A DNA stretch of 64,000 bases, taken from Paraburkholderia panacisoli (GTDB lineage Bacteria > Pseudomonadota > Gammaproteobacteria > Burkholderiales > Burkholderiaceae). This document shows, piece after piece, positions 1-8,988 of the stretch. The stretch's first letter is position 1, and the number at the start of each line of letters is the position of its first letter. A program made the translations under genes and the position numbers. The notes beneath the pieces are model-generated. The model was given only the letters and a program-made list of their open reading frames with translations. It was not told where the DNA came from and did no database searches. Where the stretch lies: contig NZ_VTUZ01000019.1 of the NCBI RefSeq assembly GCF_008369935.1, forward strand, positions 1 to 64,000, given 5' to 3'.

Positions 1-34
1 ATTGCCCGTGTGAAAGTAGGTAATCGTCAGGCTC
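1..34 (+). rRNA. rrf: 5S ribosomal RNA, 3' end (partial)
   Basis: The first 34 bases match the 3' end of a betaproteobacterial 5S rRNA, ending in the cgtcaggc segment that would pair with the 5' tgcctgatga of the molecule. The 5' part lies outside the window. It is followed at once by a strong terminator, so this is the distal end of an rRNA operon on the plus strand. Confidence 0.85.
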
Positions 35-47
35 CCCCGCAGTGAAC

Positions 48-84
48 AGAAACCCCACCCCCAAAAGGTGGGGTTTCTGCGTTT
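48..84 (+). terminator. rRNA operon terminator
   Basis: A 12-bp perfect stem (agaaaccccacc / ggtggggtttct) with a short cccaaaa loop and a following gcgttt tail sits 14 bases after the 5S rRNA. It fits an intrinsic terminator for the rRNA operon. From here to about 334 I see no gene. Confidence 0.8.
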
Positions 85-334
85 GGGGCGCCCGAATCCG
101 GTGGGCGCAACGGCAGAAAACGGTTGCGAAACCGCGCTCCATCCTCTCCCCGCACGTCACGGCTTCCCGATCCGCTACGCCCCGTCCTGATAATTCTGTC
201 AGTTTCCTAGACTACAACGTACGCCGATGCCGGGTGCGTGTTATGAGTGCGCTCAAGTGAGCACCTGGCGCTGTGGGCCGTTGCTCACCCATTGAAGCAG
301 GATGGCATCGGGGCGGTCCTCGTATGGTTTCCGA

Positions 335-600
335 ATGCGCGCCGATAAGGTCAGAGGTCTGCAAGCGGCGGCTCAAGAGTCGCGTTCGCGGGGACCCGCC
401 GAGGCAGCCTCGCAATCCTCACCAGCGCCATTGCGAATGATCTGCGAACCGTTGTTACCCGCCAATGCGCAGACGATCAACCGTCGACAATGGCTGCAGG
501 AGATCGGCCTGTCGATCGATATCTTCAAGCGCCGAGGAGCTCCGCTGAACCTCTTCGCTTCGTTCTTCCTTTACAAAGCGTCCTGTTGCCGGAGAACGGA
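335..600 (+). pseudogene. imuA: imuA remnant (mutasome component), C-terminal part
   Basis: In one frame the translation reads like the end of ImuA (SulA/RecA-like translesion accessory protein): a VRGLQAAAQE stretch, then SSPAPLRMICEP, then LSIDIFKRRGAPL, which is the typical ImuA tail motif (S-[IV]-[DH]-I-[FL]-KRRGP). The first two thirds of the gene, including the RecA-like core, is absent; the sequence upstream is spacer after the rRNA terminator. It lies directly in front of the imuB start, the usual imuA-imuB-dnaE2 order. Assignment rests on motif recall, not a search. Confidence 0.6.
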
Positions 601-631
601 ATCGGCGGCCATCAAGGACCAAAGCTCAAAC

Positions 632-1830
632 ATGTTGTGGATCGCAGTCACATTGCCGCGCTTGTCGCTGGAAGCGGTGAAGCCTCTCACGCCGCTTCCG
701 GATGGTTCGCTCGCCAAACCGAATCGGCGTGAGCCGAGCGACAGGGCAAGCCTGTCTCAATCCGCCGGCGACATCAACGAGAGGCGTTGTTATGGGCTGG
801 CCGGTCACGCGGACATTCTAATACCGGTTCTCGACGCATTGCGCGCTGGAGTCCAGGCGGGCCGTTTGCGTTCATGCGCATTGGCGCTGGCGCCAGGACT
901 GAAGCTGCTTGCCGCCGATGCAACCCGCGAAACTCAGGCATCCGAAGCGATAGCGCTTGCGTTGCTGACACATGCCCGAAAGTATCGCTTGCCGACGCGC
1001 ATATCTTGTTGCTGGAAGTCGGTTCCGGCTTGAGATTGTCGGAGGTCTGCGCACGTCGTTTTCGCGGGTGTCGGGCACGGTGGCGGAGTTCGGCTATACG
1101 GCGCGCATCGCTTGTGCGCCGAGCGTCCGGGGCGCGTGGCTATTGGCGCAGGCACGCGCCGCCAGGCACGGACGTCGCTGGCATCTGGTGAAAGAGACTT
1201 CGCTCGCGCATGTTCTCGAGGGTTTATCCGTAGCGTTGCTGCTGGTGGCGCAGGCGCATCGCGATGCGTTCTCGCATGTCGGCTGCACGACGCTTGCCGA
1301 TTGCGCCGGTTGCCAAGGTCGGGCGTGGTGCGTCGTTTCGGCAGCGGGATTCTTGATCTGCTCGCACAGGCGTATGGCACGCGGGCGGACCCGCGCGAAT
1401 CGTTTCGTGCACGGCGTCGTATTATGCGCAACTAGAGTTGCCGTCGCGGGTCGATAACGCCGATGCATTGCAGTTCACCGCGCGTTGGCTGATTGTGCAG
1501 TTGGCCGGTTGACTGAGCGCGCATCATGCGGCCCTCAGCGGTTATACGTTGCTGATCGAGCATGAATCGGCGTCGCGTCATGCGCCGAAGACATCGAGTT
1601 TGAAGGTGGCGTGGGCGATACCATCGAGCGATGCCGAGCATCTGATCTGGCTGTTGCGAGAAAAGTTGACTCAGACCGTGCTGGCGGCGCCGGTCATCGA
1701 GTTGAACCTGTTTGCATCGTCACCAGGCCTTACTATCCGCGCAGCAATTGTGTGATCTGTCGCTGCGGCATGACGGTGAGCCGGACGATATGGCGCGCGG
1801 CGAGGCGCTTGAGCGCACGCGTGTTTCAAC
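632..1830 (+). pseudogene. imuB: imuB remnant (Y-family polymerase-like protein), frameshifted
   Basis: The ATG at 632 begins MLWIAVTLPRLSLEAV, the characteristic ImuB N-terminus. Similarity continues as ALALAPGLKLLAADATRE (about 880-950), LLEVGSGLRL (about 1010), GGLRTSFSRVSGTVAEFGY (about 1040-1100), RSGVVRRFGSGILDLL (about 1320) and ELNLFAS (about 1700). These pieces fall in three different reading frames, and a TGA at 1510-1512 interrupts the frame used after 1450. In intact cells ImuB lacks polymerase activity and bridges ImuA, DnaE2 and the beta clamp. This copy cannot be translated as one protein. Confidence 0.7.
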
Positions 1831-1839
1831 CGTCGAACA

Positions 1840-2645
1840 CCTATGGTTTGCGCGGTCCCGCGATGCGCGTCGGCATGCATCTGATCAAGGGCCTGGCGCA
1901 GGGGGGCGCCGAGCGCATCGTGGCCGCTCGCAACGACGCGCAGTTTACCGATGTCGACGATCTGTCACGTCGCACGGCATTGACGCGGCGCGATCTCGAA
2001 GCGCTTGCCGTGGGGAATGTGTTCGCCAGTATCGCGGGTCATCGGCGCGAAGCGTGGTGGGCCGAGACCGCGCAGCACACGGTGCCGAAGCTGCTGCGCG
2101 ATGCGCCGATCGCGGAACCGCCGCTCGCGTTGCCGCAGGCAGCGGAAAGCCGCGAGATCGTCGACGATTACGCGAGCCTGGGCCGGACGCTCAATCGTCA
2201 TCCGCTCGCGTTGTTGCGTTCGCGCGTCCCGCAACAGCGTTTTCGCACGGCGGCTGAACTTGCCGCGTGCCGACATGGCACGCTGGCGCGGGCGTGCGGG
2301 GCATCGCCACCGTGCGGCAGCGGCTGGGCACGGCGAGCGGCACCGTGTTCGTTTCTCTCGAAGACGAAAACCGGTTCGATCAATGTGATCGTCTGGCCGT
2401 CGCTCGTGCAAAAGCAGCGCGAGGCGTTGCTGGGTTTATCGTCGCTGGGGTCTACGGTGTCTTGCAGCGCGACGGCGGCGTCGCCACTGACGGCGACCTC
2501 GCCGACAGTGTGGGGATTCAGATCGGGCGGCCCAGGGGGAACGGAAAAACAGAGGCGAAGTGATCGATCTCGTCGCCGATCGTCTCGAGGATCGCAGCGA
2601 ACTGCTCGGCGAACTGTCCACGGCTAGCCGCGATTTTCATCGCGG
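1840..2645 (+). pseudogene. dnaE2: dnaE2 remnant (error-prone DNA polymerase III alpha), 3' part only
   Basis: The frame around 1863-2240 encodes MRVGMHLIKGLAQ, ERIVAARNDAQF, DLSRRTALTRRDLEALA and ASLGRTLNRHPLALLRS, all typical of the C-terminal third of DnaE2. The OB-fold region follows in pieces: GTVFVSLEDE (about 2335-2370), INVIVWPSLVQKQRE (about 2375-2425), AGVYGVLQRDG (about 2450) and a tail near 2560-2640, each needing a frame change. The PHP and catalytic palm regions are missing, so a large deletion removed some 2 kb between imuB and this point. Non-functional. Confidence 0.7.
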
Positions 2646-2682
2646 CCGGCTGGCCGTGCCCTGGCACGCATCCATGCCAATG

Positions 2683-3603
2683 TCAGGCGTGCGTCTCGCC
2701 GCGCCACGGAAACGCGGCCAACACTTGCCGGATCGCCGTGTCGAACGGCGTGCGGCGGCCGATCCCGAGCGCGTCGAGCTGGCTCGACGCCAGGTGGCAG
2801 TTATGCGGACGAGGGGTCGCATCGGCCGGCGTGGACTGCGGGCTCAGGTGCGCGTCGAGTCGCAATGCTTCGGCGAGGCGCACGGCGATTTCGTACTTGG
2901 TCATCGGTTCGTCGCCGGACCACTGCACGATGCCGCGAATCGTTTCGCCACGGGCATGCCGTTCGAGCATTTGCCGGATCACCAGTGCGACGTCCGGCGT
3001 GAAGGTGGGATAGCGGATCGCCCACGCGTCCATCACGGCCGCCTTGCCGTTCGGTGACGCCGACGCGGCGATCGCCGGCACGAGACTCGTCACCGCCGAT
3101 TCCGCCCAGTCGACAATCGGCCCATACAGCAGCGGCAACCGCAGCACGCAGCCGAGGTCGGTTGCCTCAGTCAGCGCGCGCTCGCCTTCGAGTTTGCTAT
3201 GTCCATACGCATTGAGCGGCGCGGGCGTGGAGTCGTGCCGGTAGGGCGGGTGGGCGCCGTCGAACACATAATCGGTGGAGATCGACAGCGTCCAGGCGCC
3301 GCGCCGGCCGGCGGCCGCGGCCAGGGTGCGCACCGCATCGACATTCAGCGCGCGGGCCAGCGCCGGGTCATGCTCGCACACATCCGGCCGACGCTCTGCC
3401 GCGGCAATCACCAACGCGTGCGGCGCTTCGCGTTCGACGAATTGCTCGACTGCCTGAGCGTCGCGAATATCCAGCGCGACAGTGTCCGGCCCCGGCCTGC
3501 TGAACGCCGTGGCAACGACTTGCCAACGGGTCTGCTGCGCCAGTTCGTTGACGAGCGCGCGGCCGAGCAGCCCCGAGGCGCCAATTACGGCAACTTTGAA
3601 CAT
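2683..3603 (-). CDS. RmlD-like NAD(P)-dependent sugar-nucleotide reductase family protein
   Basis: A 306-residue extended short-chain dehydrogenase of the dTDP-4-dehydrorhamnose reductase (RmlD) / MAT2B type. The N-terminal nucleotide-binding motif is G8-A-S-G11-L-L-G14; STDYVFDG lies at 109-116 and the catalytic Y133-x3-K137 pair follows. No other rhamnose-pathway genes are nearby, so a role in dTDP-rhamnose synthesis is not supported; the stand-alone family is often annotated only as SDR oxidoreductase. The ATG at 3603 is preferred over a GTG three codons upstream. It lies 13 bases downstream of copZ on the same strand, so the two may be cotranscribed. Confidence 0.85.
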   Translation of the reverse strand: MFKVAVIGASGLLGRALVNELAQQTRWQVVATAFSRPGPDTVALDIRDAQAVEQFVEREAPHALVIAAAERRPDVCEHDPALARALNVDAVRTLAAAAGRRGAWTLSISTDYVFDGAHPPYRHDSTPAPLNAYGHSKLEGERALTEATDLGCVLRLPLLYGPIVDWAESAVTSLVPAIAASASPNGKAAVMDAWAIRYPTFTPDVALVIRQMLERHARGETIRGIVQWSGDEPMTKYEIAVRLAEALRLDAHLSPQSTPADATPRPHNCHLASSQLDALGIGRRTPFDTAIRQVLAAFPWRGETHA

Positions 3604-3616
3604 GATTCGCACTCGC

Positions 3617-3850
3617 TTAGCGGGCTGCGCCGCCGGTTGCCGTTCCGTTCTCGACGGCGGCGACCGTGTAACCGGCCTCGTCGATGGCGGCCTTCAGCAG
3701 GTCGACCGGTTGCGCCGAATCGACTGTCACGCGGCCGGACGCGAGATCCACCCGAACCTGCGCGGCGGCATCGTGCTCACGAATGGCGTTTGTGACGGCC
3801 GTGACGCAATGCTGGCAGCTCATGCCTTCTACCTGAAATTCAATTGTCAT
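3617..3850 (-). CDS. copZ: heavy-metal-associated (HMA) copper chaperone
   Basis: A 77-residue CopZ-type cytosolic copper chaperone. The metal-binding loop G9-M-S-C12-Q-H-C15 sits after the first beta strand, and the rest fits one ferredoxin-like HMA domain of about 66 residues plus a short Gly/Ala-rich tail. It would carry Cu(I) to a P-type ATPase and to the CueR sensor. It is divergent from cueR with 125 bases between the two starts. No copA ATPase is in the window, so the chaperone's usual partner must be elsewhere. Confidence 0.9.
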   Translation of the reverse strand: MTIEFQVEGMSCQHCVTAVTNAIREHDAAAQVRVDLASGRVTVDSAQPVDLLKAAIDEAGYTVAAVENGTATGGAAR

Positions 3851-3918
3851 CGAGATTGCCTTTGAGGGAATCGTGTTGCGATAGTTGAATTATGCCTGCC
3901 GAACCGTATTCGAGTCGC

Positions 3919-3949
3919 TGGACCCTCCCATCATAGGAAGGTGTACGAT
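3919..3949 (+). promoter_or_regulatory. CueR-type promoter/operator in front of cueR
   Basis: An imperfect dyad, accctcccat / ataggaaggt, lies between a TGGACC -35-like hexamer (3919-3924) and a TACGAT -10-like hexamer (3944-3949). The spacer is 19 bp, the overlong spacing typical of MerR-family promoters. The hexamers read towards cueR, which suggests autoregulation; the reverse strand shows no comparable -10 for copZ at the same dyad. Confidence 0.65.
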
Positions 3950-3975
3950 CGACTCACACCTTGGGGGAAACGGTC

Positions 3976-4398
3976 ATGAATATCGGGGAAGCGGCCCGCA
4001 CGTCGGGCGTCACGGCGAAGATGATTCGCTATTACGAAAGCGTTGGCTTGCTGGCGGCAAAAGGACGGACGAGCGCCGGCTATCGCGTTTACGGCCCGCA
4101 GGAGGTTCATTCGCTGCGCTTTATCCGGCAGGCGCGCCGGCTCGGCTTTCTAGTCGAAGATATTCGGCGGCTACTGGCGCTGTGGCACGACCGCTCGCGC
4201 GCCAGTGCCGAAGTGAAGCGGATTGCACTGGAACACGTCGCGGAACTCGACCGCCGGATCGCCGAACTCACCGATATGCGCGACACGCTGGCGCATCTGG
4301 CCGACCACTGCCATGGCGACGACCGGCCTGACTGTCCGATCATCGAGCGACTTGCCGATACTGATCTGGTTTCGGGGGAAGGTTGCCACCCGGTGTGA
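3976..4398 (+). CDS. cueR: MerR-family Cu(I)-responsive transcriptional regulator
   Basis: A 140-residue regulator. The winged helix-turn-helix occupies residues 1-70 with the IRYYESVGLL signature, followed by a dimerisation helix and a metal-binding loop. C112 and C120 match the Cu(I) ligands of E. coli CueR in position, and S77, the residue linked to +1 metal selectivity in that family, is also present. A further Cys occurs near the C-terminus (C137). The ATG at 3976 follows an aaacgg stretch; an upstream TTG in frame is less likely. It would activate copper efflux genes when Cu(I) binds. Confidence 0.92.
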   Translation: MNIGEAARTSGVTAKMIRYYESVGLLAAKGRTSAGYRVYGPQEVHSLRFIRQARRLGFLVEDIRRLLALWHDRSRASAEVKRIALEHVAELDRRIAELTDMRDTLAHLADHCHGDDRPDCPIIERLADTDLVSGEGCHPV

Positions 4399-4594
4399 TC
4401 GCAAGCGGCGTTGGTATGGCTGGTGAATAACTGTGTTGCAACTGGATCGGGCCTGCACCAATAATGTGCTAAAAAATCAGGGCGACATCCGAGAAAACTA
4501 AAATTCGCTCATGAATCGAATTAAATCAACCGTTTGCATGCGCTGCGAGCGTGCACCATTCCAAAACGGAATGCACATCATGCGGGCATTTCAC

Positions 4595-4622
4595 TTCCAA
4601 GGTTGTACGTCAGGGCTATAAT
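4595..4622 (+). promoter_or_regulatory. sigma-70-like promoter for the DUF3563 gene
   Basis: A consensus TATAAT occurs at 4617-4622 with a TTCCAA -35-like element 16 bp upstream, 75 bases before the DUF3563 start. The 298-base gap between cueR and DUF3563 is otherwise AT-richer than its surroundings and has no other recognisable feature. Confidence 0.55.
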
Positions 4623-4696
4623 GCGGGTTAACCCTTTTACGGGAAATCCCTGATGTCCAATTCACCGGGGATTCAATCTGATCCTTGGAGAACATC

Positions 4697-4843
4697 ATGT
4701 TTGCACACCTTCTTGAAAAGCTGAGCACCTGGTTTGAAACCGCAGAACGTAGCCGTCGCGAAGCCTACCTGGCATCGTCGTCGGATATCGTTCAGCTCGA
4801 ACAGCGTATCCGCTCGCTCGAAACCAACGGCTACTCGCTGTAA
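4697..4843 (+). CDS. DUF3563 family small protein
   Basis: A 48-residue protein starting MFAHLLEKLSTW, rich in charged residues and ending RIRSLETNGYSL. The pattern (amphipathic N-terminal helix, YLASSSDIVQLEQRI core) matches DUF3563, a short family I associate with Burkholderiales; its function is unknown. A good ribosome site (ttggag) stands 8 bases before the ATG, a near-consensus promoter lies upstream and an intrinsic terminator follows, so it is a monocistronic, probably well-expressed gene. It is below the size that many gene finders report. Confidence 0.85.
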   Translation: MFAHLLEKLSTWFETAERSRREAYLASSSDIVQLEQRIRSLETNGYSL

Positions 4844-4903
4844 GTTTCTGTTGCTTCGAGTTGGCCCGCCGACACTCGGTGTGCGGCCATCGCAGTAAAT
4901 GTG

Positions 4904-4927
4904 AAGCCCCGTCATGCGGGGCTTTGT
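4904..4927 (+). terminator. intrinsic terminator after DUF3563 gene
   Basis: An 8-bp stem (aagccccg / cggggctt) with a 5-base loop followed by tttgt, 60 bases after the DUF3563 stop codon. Confidence 0.75.
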
Positions 4928-5070
4928 CACATCTGGCCTCTGAAATTTCCCGCCGTACGGGGTCCGGCGCTCATGTCTGGCGAATATCGACTAGCCTGGC
5001 GGATAACGCCGGGGTAAGGTAAGACGTTTTCCTTGGCAACCCGGCAACCTCAAACCCGACAGGTCCGCCC

Positions 5071-5421
5071 ATGTCCTGCGTCCGCTCACAACAATCTCCC
5101 CAATCCCTTTTGGCCGCGGCCATTGCGGCCGTGCTGACGACGGTTTGCGTCGCGTCGAACGCGTTCGCCACGCCGGACAGTGCTCGCAGGCCCGTGATCA
5201 TCGACTCGCACGGCGGTATCAACAATGGCCAGAGCGGCTCGGTGGTCCAGACCGGGCCGCTGTCCTGGGAGCCGATCGTCGGTGCGCAGCCCATTGCGGC
5301 GCCCACCGAGTTGGCGCCGGAATCGTCGCCACCGGTCATGGTCGCGCCTTATATTCAATTGCCCGTAGGCGGCGGTTCGCCGCCATGGCCGCAGCCTCGT
5401 CCGACGCCTCTTCCGCAATAA
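5071..5421 (+). CDS. small exported Pro-rich protein of unknown function
   Basis: A 116-residue protein with a probable Sec signal peptide: residues SLLAAAIAAVLTTVCVASNAFA are hydrophobic and end in an AFA-T cleavage site near residue 33. The mature part is short, without a recognisable domain, and Pro-rich at its end (PPWPQPRPTPLPQ). It is followed by the substrate-binding protein gene 256 bases later and shares no clear operon with it. I do not recognise the family. Codon positions show the usual GC bias, supporting it as a real gene. Confidence 0.6.
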   Translation: MSCVRSQQSPQSLLAAAIAAVLTTVCVASNAFATPDSARRPVIIDSHGGINNGQSGSVVQTGPLSWEPIVGAQPIAAPTELAPESSPPVMVAPYIQLPVGGGSPPWPQPRPTPLPQ

Positions 5422-5677
5422 GCGCATTCGGCGCGAGTGCTGGCCGCAAGTTCTGCGCGGCTTCCGTTGACCCTTTGCCCCAACCGGGTGCTCTGGCTGG
5501 CGGTCGTGTACCGCACTCGCCCTCATGCATGCGTGACAAGTGGCATTGGGGTTTGGGCGCATGGCGCGCGTAAAACCGTCCGACGACAATCGTTTCGCGG
5601 TGTGCCTCCGGTGGCCCGAGCCTCGCCTCTTGCGCAGCGTCACCGCTTCGAACGAAAAGAAAACAAGGAGACAACAA

Positions 5678-6718
5678 ATGCCCACTCACTCGATGCGGCG
5701 CGTAACGAGCGCCTTTGTGACGCTACTCGCGCTGGCGGTGCTGCCGGGCGTCGCGCTCGGCAAGGACACGCCGGAGAAACCCGCGCTGACGATGGCCGTC
5801 GGCGGTTTGCCAGGCCTCTACTATTTGCCCGTACTGACGGCGAAGCAGTTGGGCTACTTCAAGGACGAAGGTCTTGACGTCACGCTCGAAGATTTCGCGG
5901 GCGGATCGAAAGCACTGGAAGCGGTGGTGGGCGGGAGTGCCGACGTGGGCGCGGGGGCGTACGAACACACGCTGTTCATGCAGGCCAAGGGCCAACACTA
6001 TCGCGCGTTCGTGCTGATGGGCCGCGCGCCGCAGATCGTCGTCGCGGTGCTGAAGTCGAAGGCCGACCAGATCAAGACGCTGGCGGACTTCAAGGGCGCG
6101 AAAGTCGGCGTGAGCGCGCCGGGCTCGTCGACGGATCTGGTGCTGACCGTGGCGCTGCGCAAGGCCGGTGTGCAACGCAGCGATATTTCGGCGATCGGCG
6201 TGGGCAGCGGCGCGACGGTGCTGGCGGCGGTGAGCAGCGGTCAGATCGATGCGCTGTCCAACGTCGATCCGATGATGACCAAACTGACACGCAGCGGCGC
6301 AATCAAGGTGCTGGTGGACACGCGCACGGTGAAGGGCACGCAGGAGGTGTTCGGCGGGACCATGCCCGCGGCGACGCTCTATGCGTCGGAGAGTTTCATA
6401 CAGAAGAATCCGAAGACGACCCAGGCGCTCGCCAATGCGATCGTACGCGCCAACCACTGGCTGCAGACCGCGAGCGATGCCGATCTGCTGAAGATGGTGC
6501 CGCCGGCCTATCTGCTCAACGACTCGGCGCTCTACGTCGAAGCCTTTCACAACGTGCGTGACGCGTATTCGCCGGATGGTTTGATGCCGGAGGACGGTCC
6601 GGCGACTTCGTTGCGCGCGCTGGCGTCGTTCGATAACCGGCTCGAGCCGAAAAAGATCGACCTGAACGCGACCTATACCAACGACTTCGCCCGTAAGGCC
6701 GCTGCGCAACTGAAGTGA
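5678..6718 (+). CDS. ABC transporter substrate-binding protein, NitT/TauT (aliphatic sulfonate) type
   Basis: A 346-residue periplasmic binding protein. The signal peptide ends near A26-L-G28/K, and the mature protein begins with LTMAVGGLPGLYYLPVLTAKQLGYF, the usual N-terminal lobe of NMT1/SsuA-like proteins; an ADFKGAKVGVSAPGSST stretch forms the second lobe hinge region. The start at 5678 is fixed by an aaggag site 7 bases upstream. No ATPase or permease gene is next to it, so it is an orphan component; ligand (sulfonate, nitrate, pyrimidine precursor or other) cannot be told from sequence. Confidence 0.85.
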   Translation: MPTHSMRRVTSAFVTLLALAVLPGVALGKDTPEKPALTMAVGGLPGLYYLPVLTAKQLGYFKDEGLDVTLEDFAGGSKALEAVVGGSADVGAGAYEHTLFMQAKGQHYRAFVLMGRAPQIVVAVLKSKADQIKTLADFKGAKVGVSAPGSSTDLVLTVALRKAGVQRSDISAIGVGSGATVLAAVSSGQIDALSNVDPMMTKLTRSGAIKVLVDTRTVKGTQEVFGGTMPAATLYASESFIQKNPKTTQALANAIVRANHWLQTASDADLLKMVPPAYLLNDSALYVEAFHNVRDAYSPDGLMPEDGPATSLRALASFDNRLEPKKIDLNATYTNDFARKAAAQLK

Positions 6719-6959
6719 TGTGAACGCGCAGGCGGTTGGGGGGAAGGCCGGTTGCGCGTCGTGCGCCGTGCTTTGGCGGAAGAGGCGCGCACGGCCTGCG
6801 ACCGATTCGCTTGCCGCACCGCATGCGCGTTAAACCCGGAGCATGGGCGACAGGGTGGGGCAACAAAGCTCGTGCGCCGCGAGGCGCGCGGTGGTTGCTG
6901 CAATCCAGCGGGGAACCTCAGCAGCCGGGCCTCAGCAGGTACGCCTCAGTCGCCAAACC

Positions 6960-7805
6960 TCAATCGCCGCGATACTCCACCTTGAACCCGGCCGCCTTGT
7001 CCTCGCCGAGCGCTTTGACGAGCCAGGGCATCTGCTCTTTCAGCATCTTCGCCAGCGTGTACGGCGGATTCAGGATGAACATGCCGCTGCCGAAAAGTCC
7101 AAAGCCGTCTTCCGGCGGATTGCTGACGGTCAGGCTCACGTGGAGCCAGTTACGCTCCTGCAGCTTCTTCAGCTGATCGGGAAAGCGCTGCGATTCCGGA
7201 CGCTTGACCTGCGGATACCACACGGCATAAGTGCCGGTTGGAAAGCGCTTGAGACTCTCCTCGACGCAGCGCAGCGTGCGCGTGTAATCGCGCTTGTCTT
7301 CATACGACGGATCGAGCAATACCAGCGCGCGGCGCGGCGCCGGAGGCAGCAGCGCGAGAATGCCGTCGAAGCCGTCGCCCGCGAAAAGCATCGCCCGGCG
7401 GCCCGCGTCGCGAAAATTGTGGCGCAGCACGTCGATTTCGGTCGTGTGCAGTTCGAACAGACGCATGCGGTCCTGTTCGCGCAACTGCCGCCACGCGATG
7501 TACGGCGAGCCGGGATAGAAGCGCAACTGGCCGTCCGGATTGAGCGCGCTCACTTCTTCGACATAGTCGGCCAGGAGCGGCGGCAGATCGTTGCGCTCCC
7601 ACAGTCTGGCGATGCCGGTCTGGAATTCGCCGGTCTTGGTCGCGTAGCCTTCCTTCAGCGAATAGACACCGGCGCCCGCATGCGTGTCGATATACCAATA
7701 GGCTTTGTCTTTCTGGCCGAGGTAGCGCAGTAGCTGCAACACGACGGCGTGTTTCAGAACGTCGGCGTGATTGCCTGCATGAAAGGCGTGGCGGTAGCTG
7801 AGCAT
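6960..7805 (-). CDS. rlmJ: 23S rRNA (adenine2030-N6)-methyltransferase
   Basis: A 281-residue RlmJ. The N-terminus MLSYRHAFHAGNHADVLKH is the family signature, THAGAGVY forms the SAM-binding loop, and DPSYE (165-169) is the DPPY-type catalytic motif with Ser at the third position. RlmJ methylates A2030 of 23S rRNA before ribosome assembly. The ATG at 7805 is chosen because the family starts at this methionine, although the frame stays open upstream. Confidence 0.92.
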   Translation of the reverse strand: MLSYRHAFHAGNHADVLKHAVVLQLLRYLGQKDKAYWYIDTHAGAGVYSLKEGYATKTGEFQTGIARLWERNDLPPLLADYVEEVSALNPDGQLRFYPGSPYIAWRQLREQDRMRLFELHTTEIDVLRHNFRDAGRRAMLFAGDGFDGILALLPPAPRRALVLLDPSYEDKRDYTRTLRCVEESLKRFPTGTYAVWYPQVKRPESQRFPDQLKKLQERNWLHVSLTVSNPPEDGFGLFGSGMFILNPPYTLAKMLKEQMPWLVKALGEDKAAGFKVEYRGD

Positions 7806-8016
7806 GATGAGGAAACGCTGAAAGAGGGCATGCCGGTCCACGGCGGATTCGGCGGTGCGGGTGCAATGCGGCGGCACGACGGGCAAAGGGCGCCGGTGCA
7901 CAGCGCGGCCGCGTATTGTACGCGACGCCGCGTTGCGCTTCGGCGTGAGTTCGCGGCAAGTTCCGCTTGACGGGGCCGCCGCCTCGGCCATGCTACGCGC
8001 ACCGGCGCGCATCTGC

Positions 8017-8988
8017 TCAGTCGTAGGCGTCGCCGACGATCTCCTCGATCCGCTGCTTGATCTCCGGCGTGATCCGCGCAGCCACGTCGGCAGCTTTCAT
8101 GTTTTCGCCGATCTGCTCGACCCGCGACGCGCCGGTAATCACCGTACTGACGTTCGGATTCTTCAGAATCCACGCGATCGCGAGCTGGCCGATCGTGCAG
8201 CCCAACTCGTCGGCGACCGCGCCCAGCTTGCCGACCACGGCGTTCTTCGCGGCGTCGGTGACCTGCTGCCGCAGCCAGTCGTAGCCTTGCAACTGCGCAC
8301 GGCTATCCGACGGCACGCCGTCGCGGTATTTGCCGGTGAGCAGGCCGGATGCCAGCGGGCTCCAGGTGGTCAGCCCGAGGCCGATATCCTCGTAGAGCCG
8401 CTTGTATTCCTGCTCGACGCGTGTGCGGTGGAACAGGTTGTACTGCGGCTGTTCCATGACCGGTTTGTGCAGATGGTGCCGCTCCGCAATCTCGTAAGCG
8501 GCGCGGATTTCATCGGCGCTCCATTCGGACGTGCCCCAGTACAGCGCCTTGCCGCGCGCGATCATGTCGCTCATCGCCCAGACGGTTTCTTCGACGGGCG
8601 TATTCGGATCGGGACGATGGCAGAACACCAGGTCCACATAGTCGAGTTGCAGACGCTTGAGCGACGCGTCGACCGCGTTCAGCAGATATTTGCGGTTTAG
8701 CGTGTGGTGCTGGTTCGGCGCTTCCGTGAGCCCCCAGAAGAACTTCGTCGACACCACATAACTCACGCGCGGCCATGCCAGTTCCTTCAGCGCCTGGCCC
8801 ATGATTTCCTCGGATTTGCCGCCGGCGTAGACCTCGGCGTTGTCGAAGAAGTTGACGCCCGCGTCGCGCGCTGCCGCCAGCGATTCGCGCGCCGCGCGAT
8901 GATCCACCTGATTGCCATAGGTGACCCACGAGCCGATGGACAGTTCGCTGACTTGCAGGCCCGAACGGCCCAGACGTCGATAATTCAT
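8017..8988 (-). CDS. aldo/keto reductase, potassium-channel beta-subunit-like
   Basis: A 323-residue TIM-barrel NADPH-dependent reductase. The catalytic tetrad D49, Y54, K82 and H124 is complete. The motif WSPLASGLLTGKYRDG and the length fit the Kv-beta / YghZ-like AKR subgroup that reduces aldehydes and methylglyoxal-like substrates. A strong aaggagg site precedes the ATG. The natural substrate is unknown. It lies 211 bases upstream of rlmJ on the same strand and shows no functional link to it. Confidence 0.9.
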   Translation of the reverse strand: MNYRRLGRSGLQVSELSIGSWVTYGNQVDHRAARESLAAARDAGVNFFDNAEVYAGGKSEEIMGQALKELAWPRVSYVVSTKFFWGLTEAPNQHHTLNRKYLLNAVDASLKRLQLDYVDLVFCHRPDPNTPVEETVWAMSDMIARGKALYWGTSEWSADEIRAAYEIAERHHLHKPVMEQPQYNLFHRTRVEQEYKRLYEDIGLGLTTWSPLASGLLTGKYRDGVPSDSRAQLQGYDWLRQQVTDAAKNAVVGKLGAVADELGCTIGQLAIAWILKNPNVSTVITGASRVEQIGENMKAADVAARITPEIKQRIEEIVGDAYD

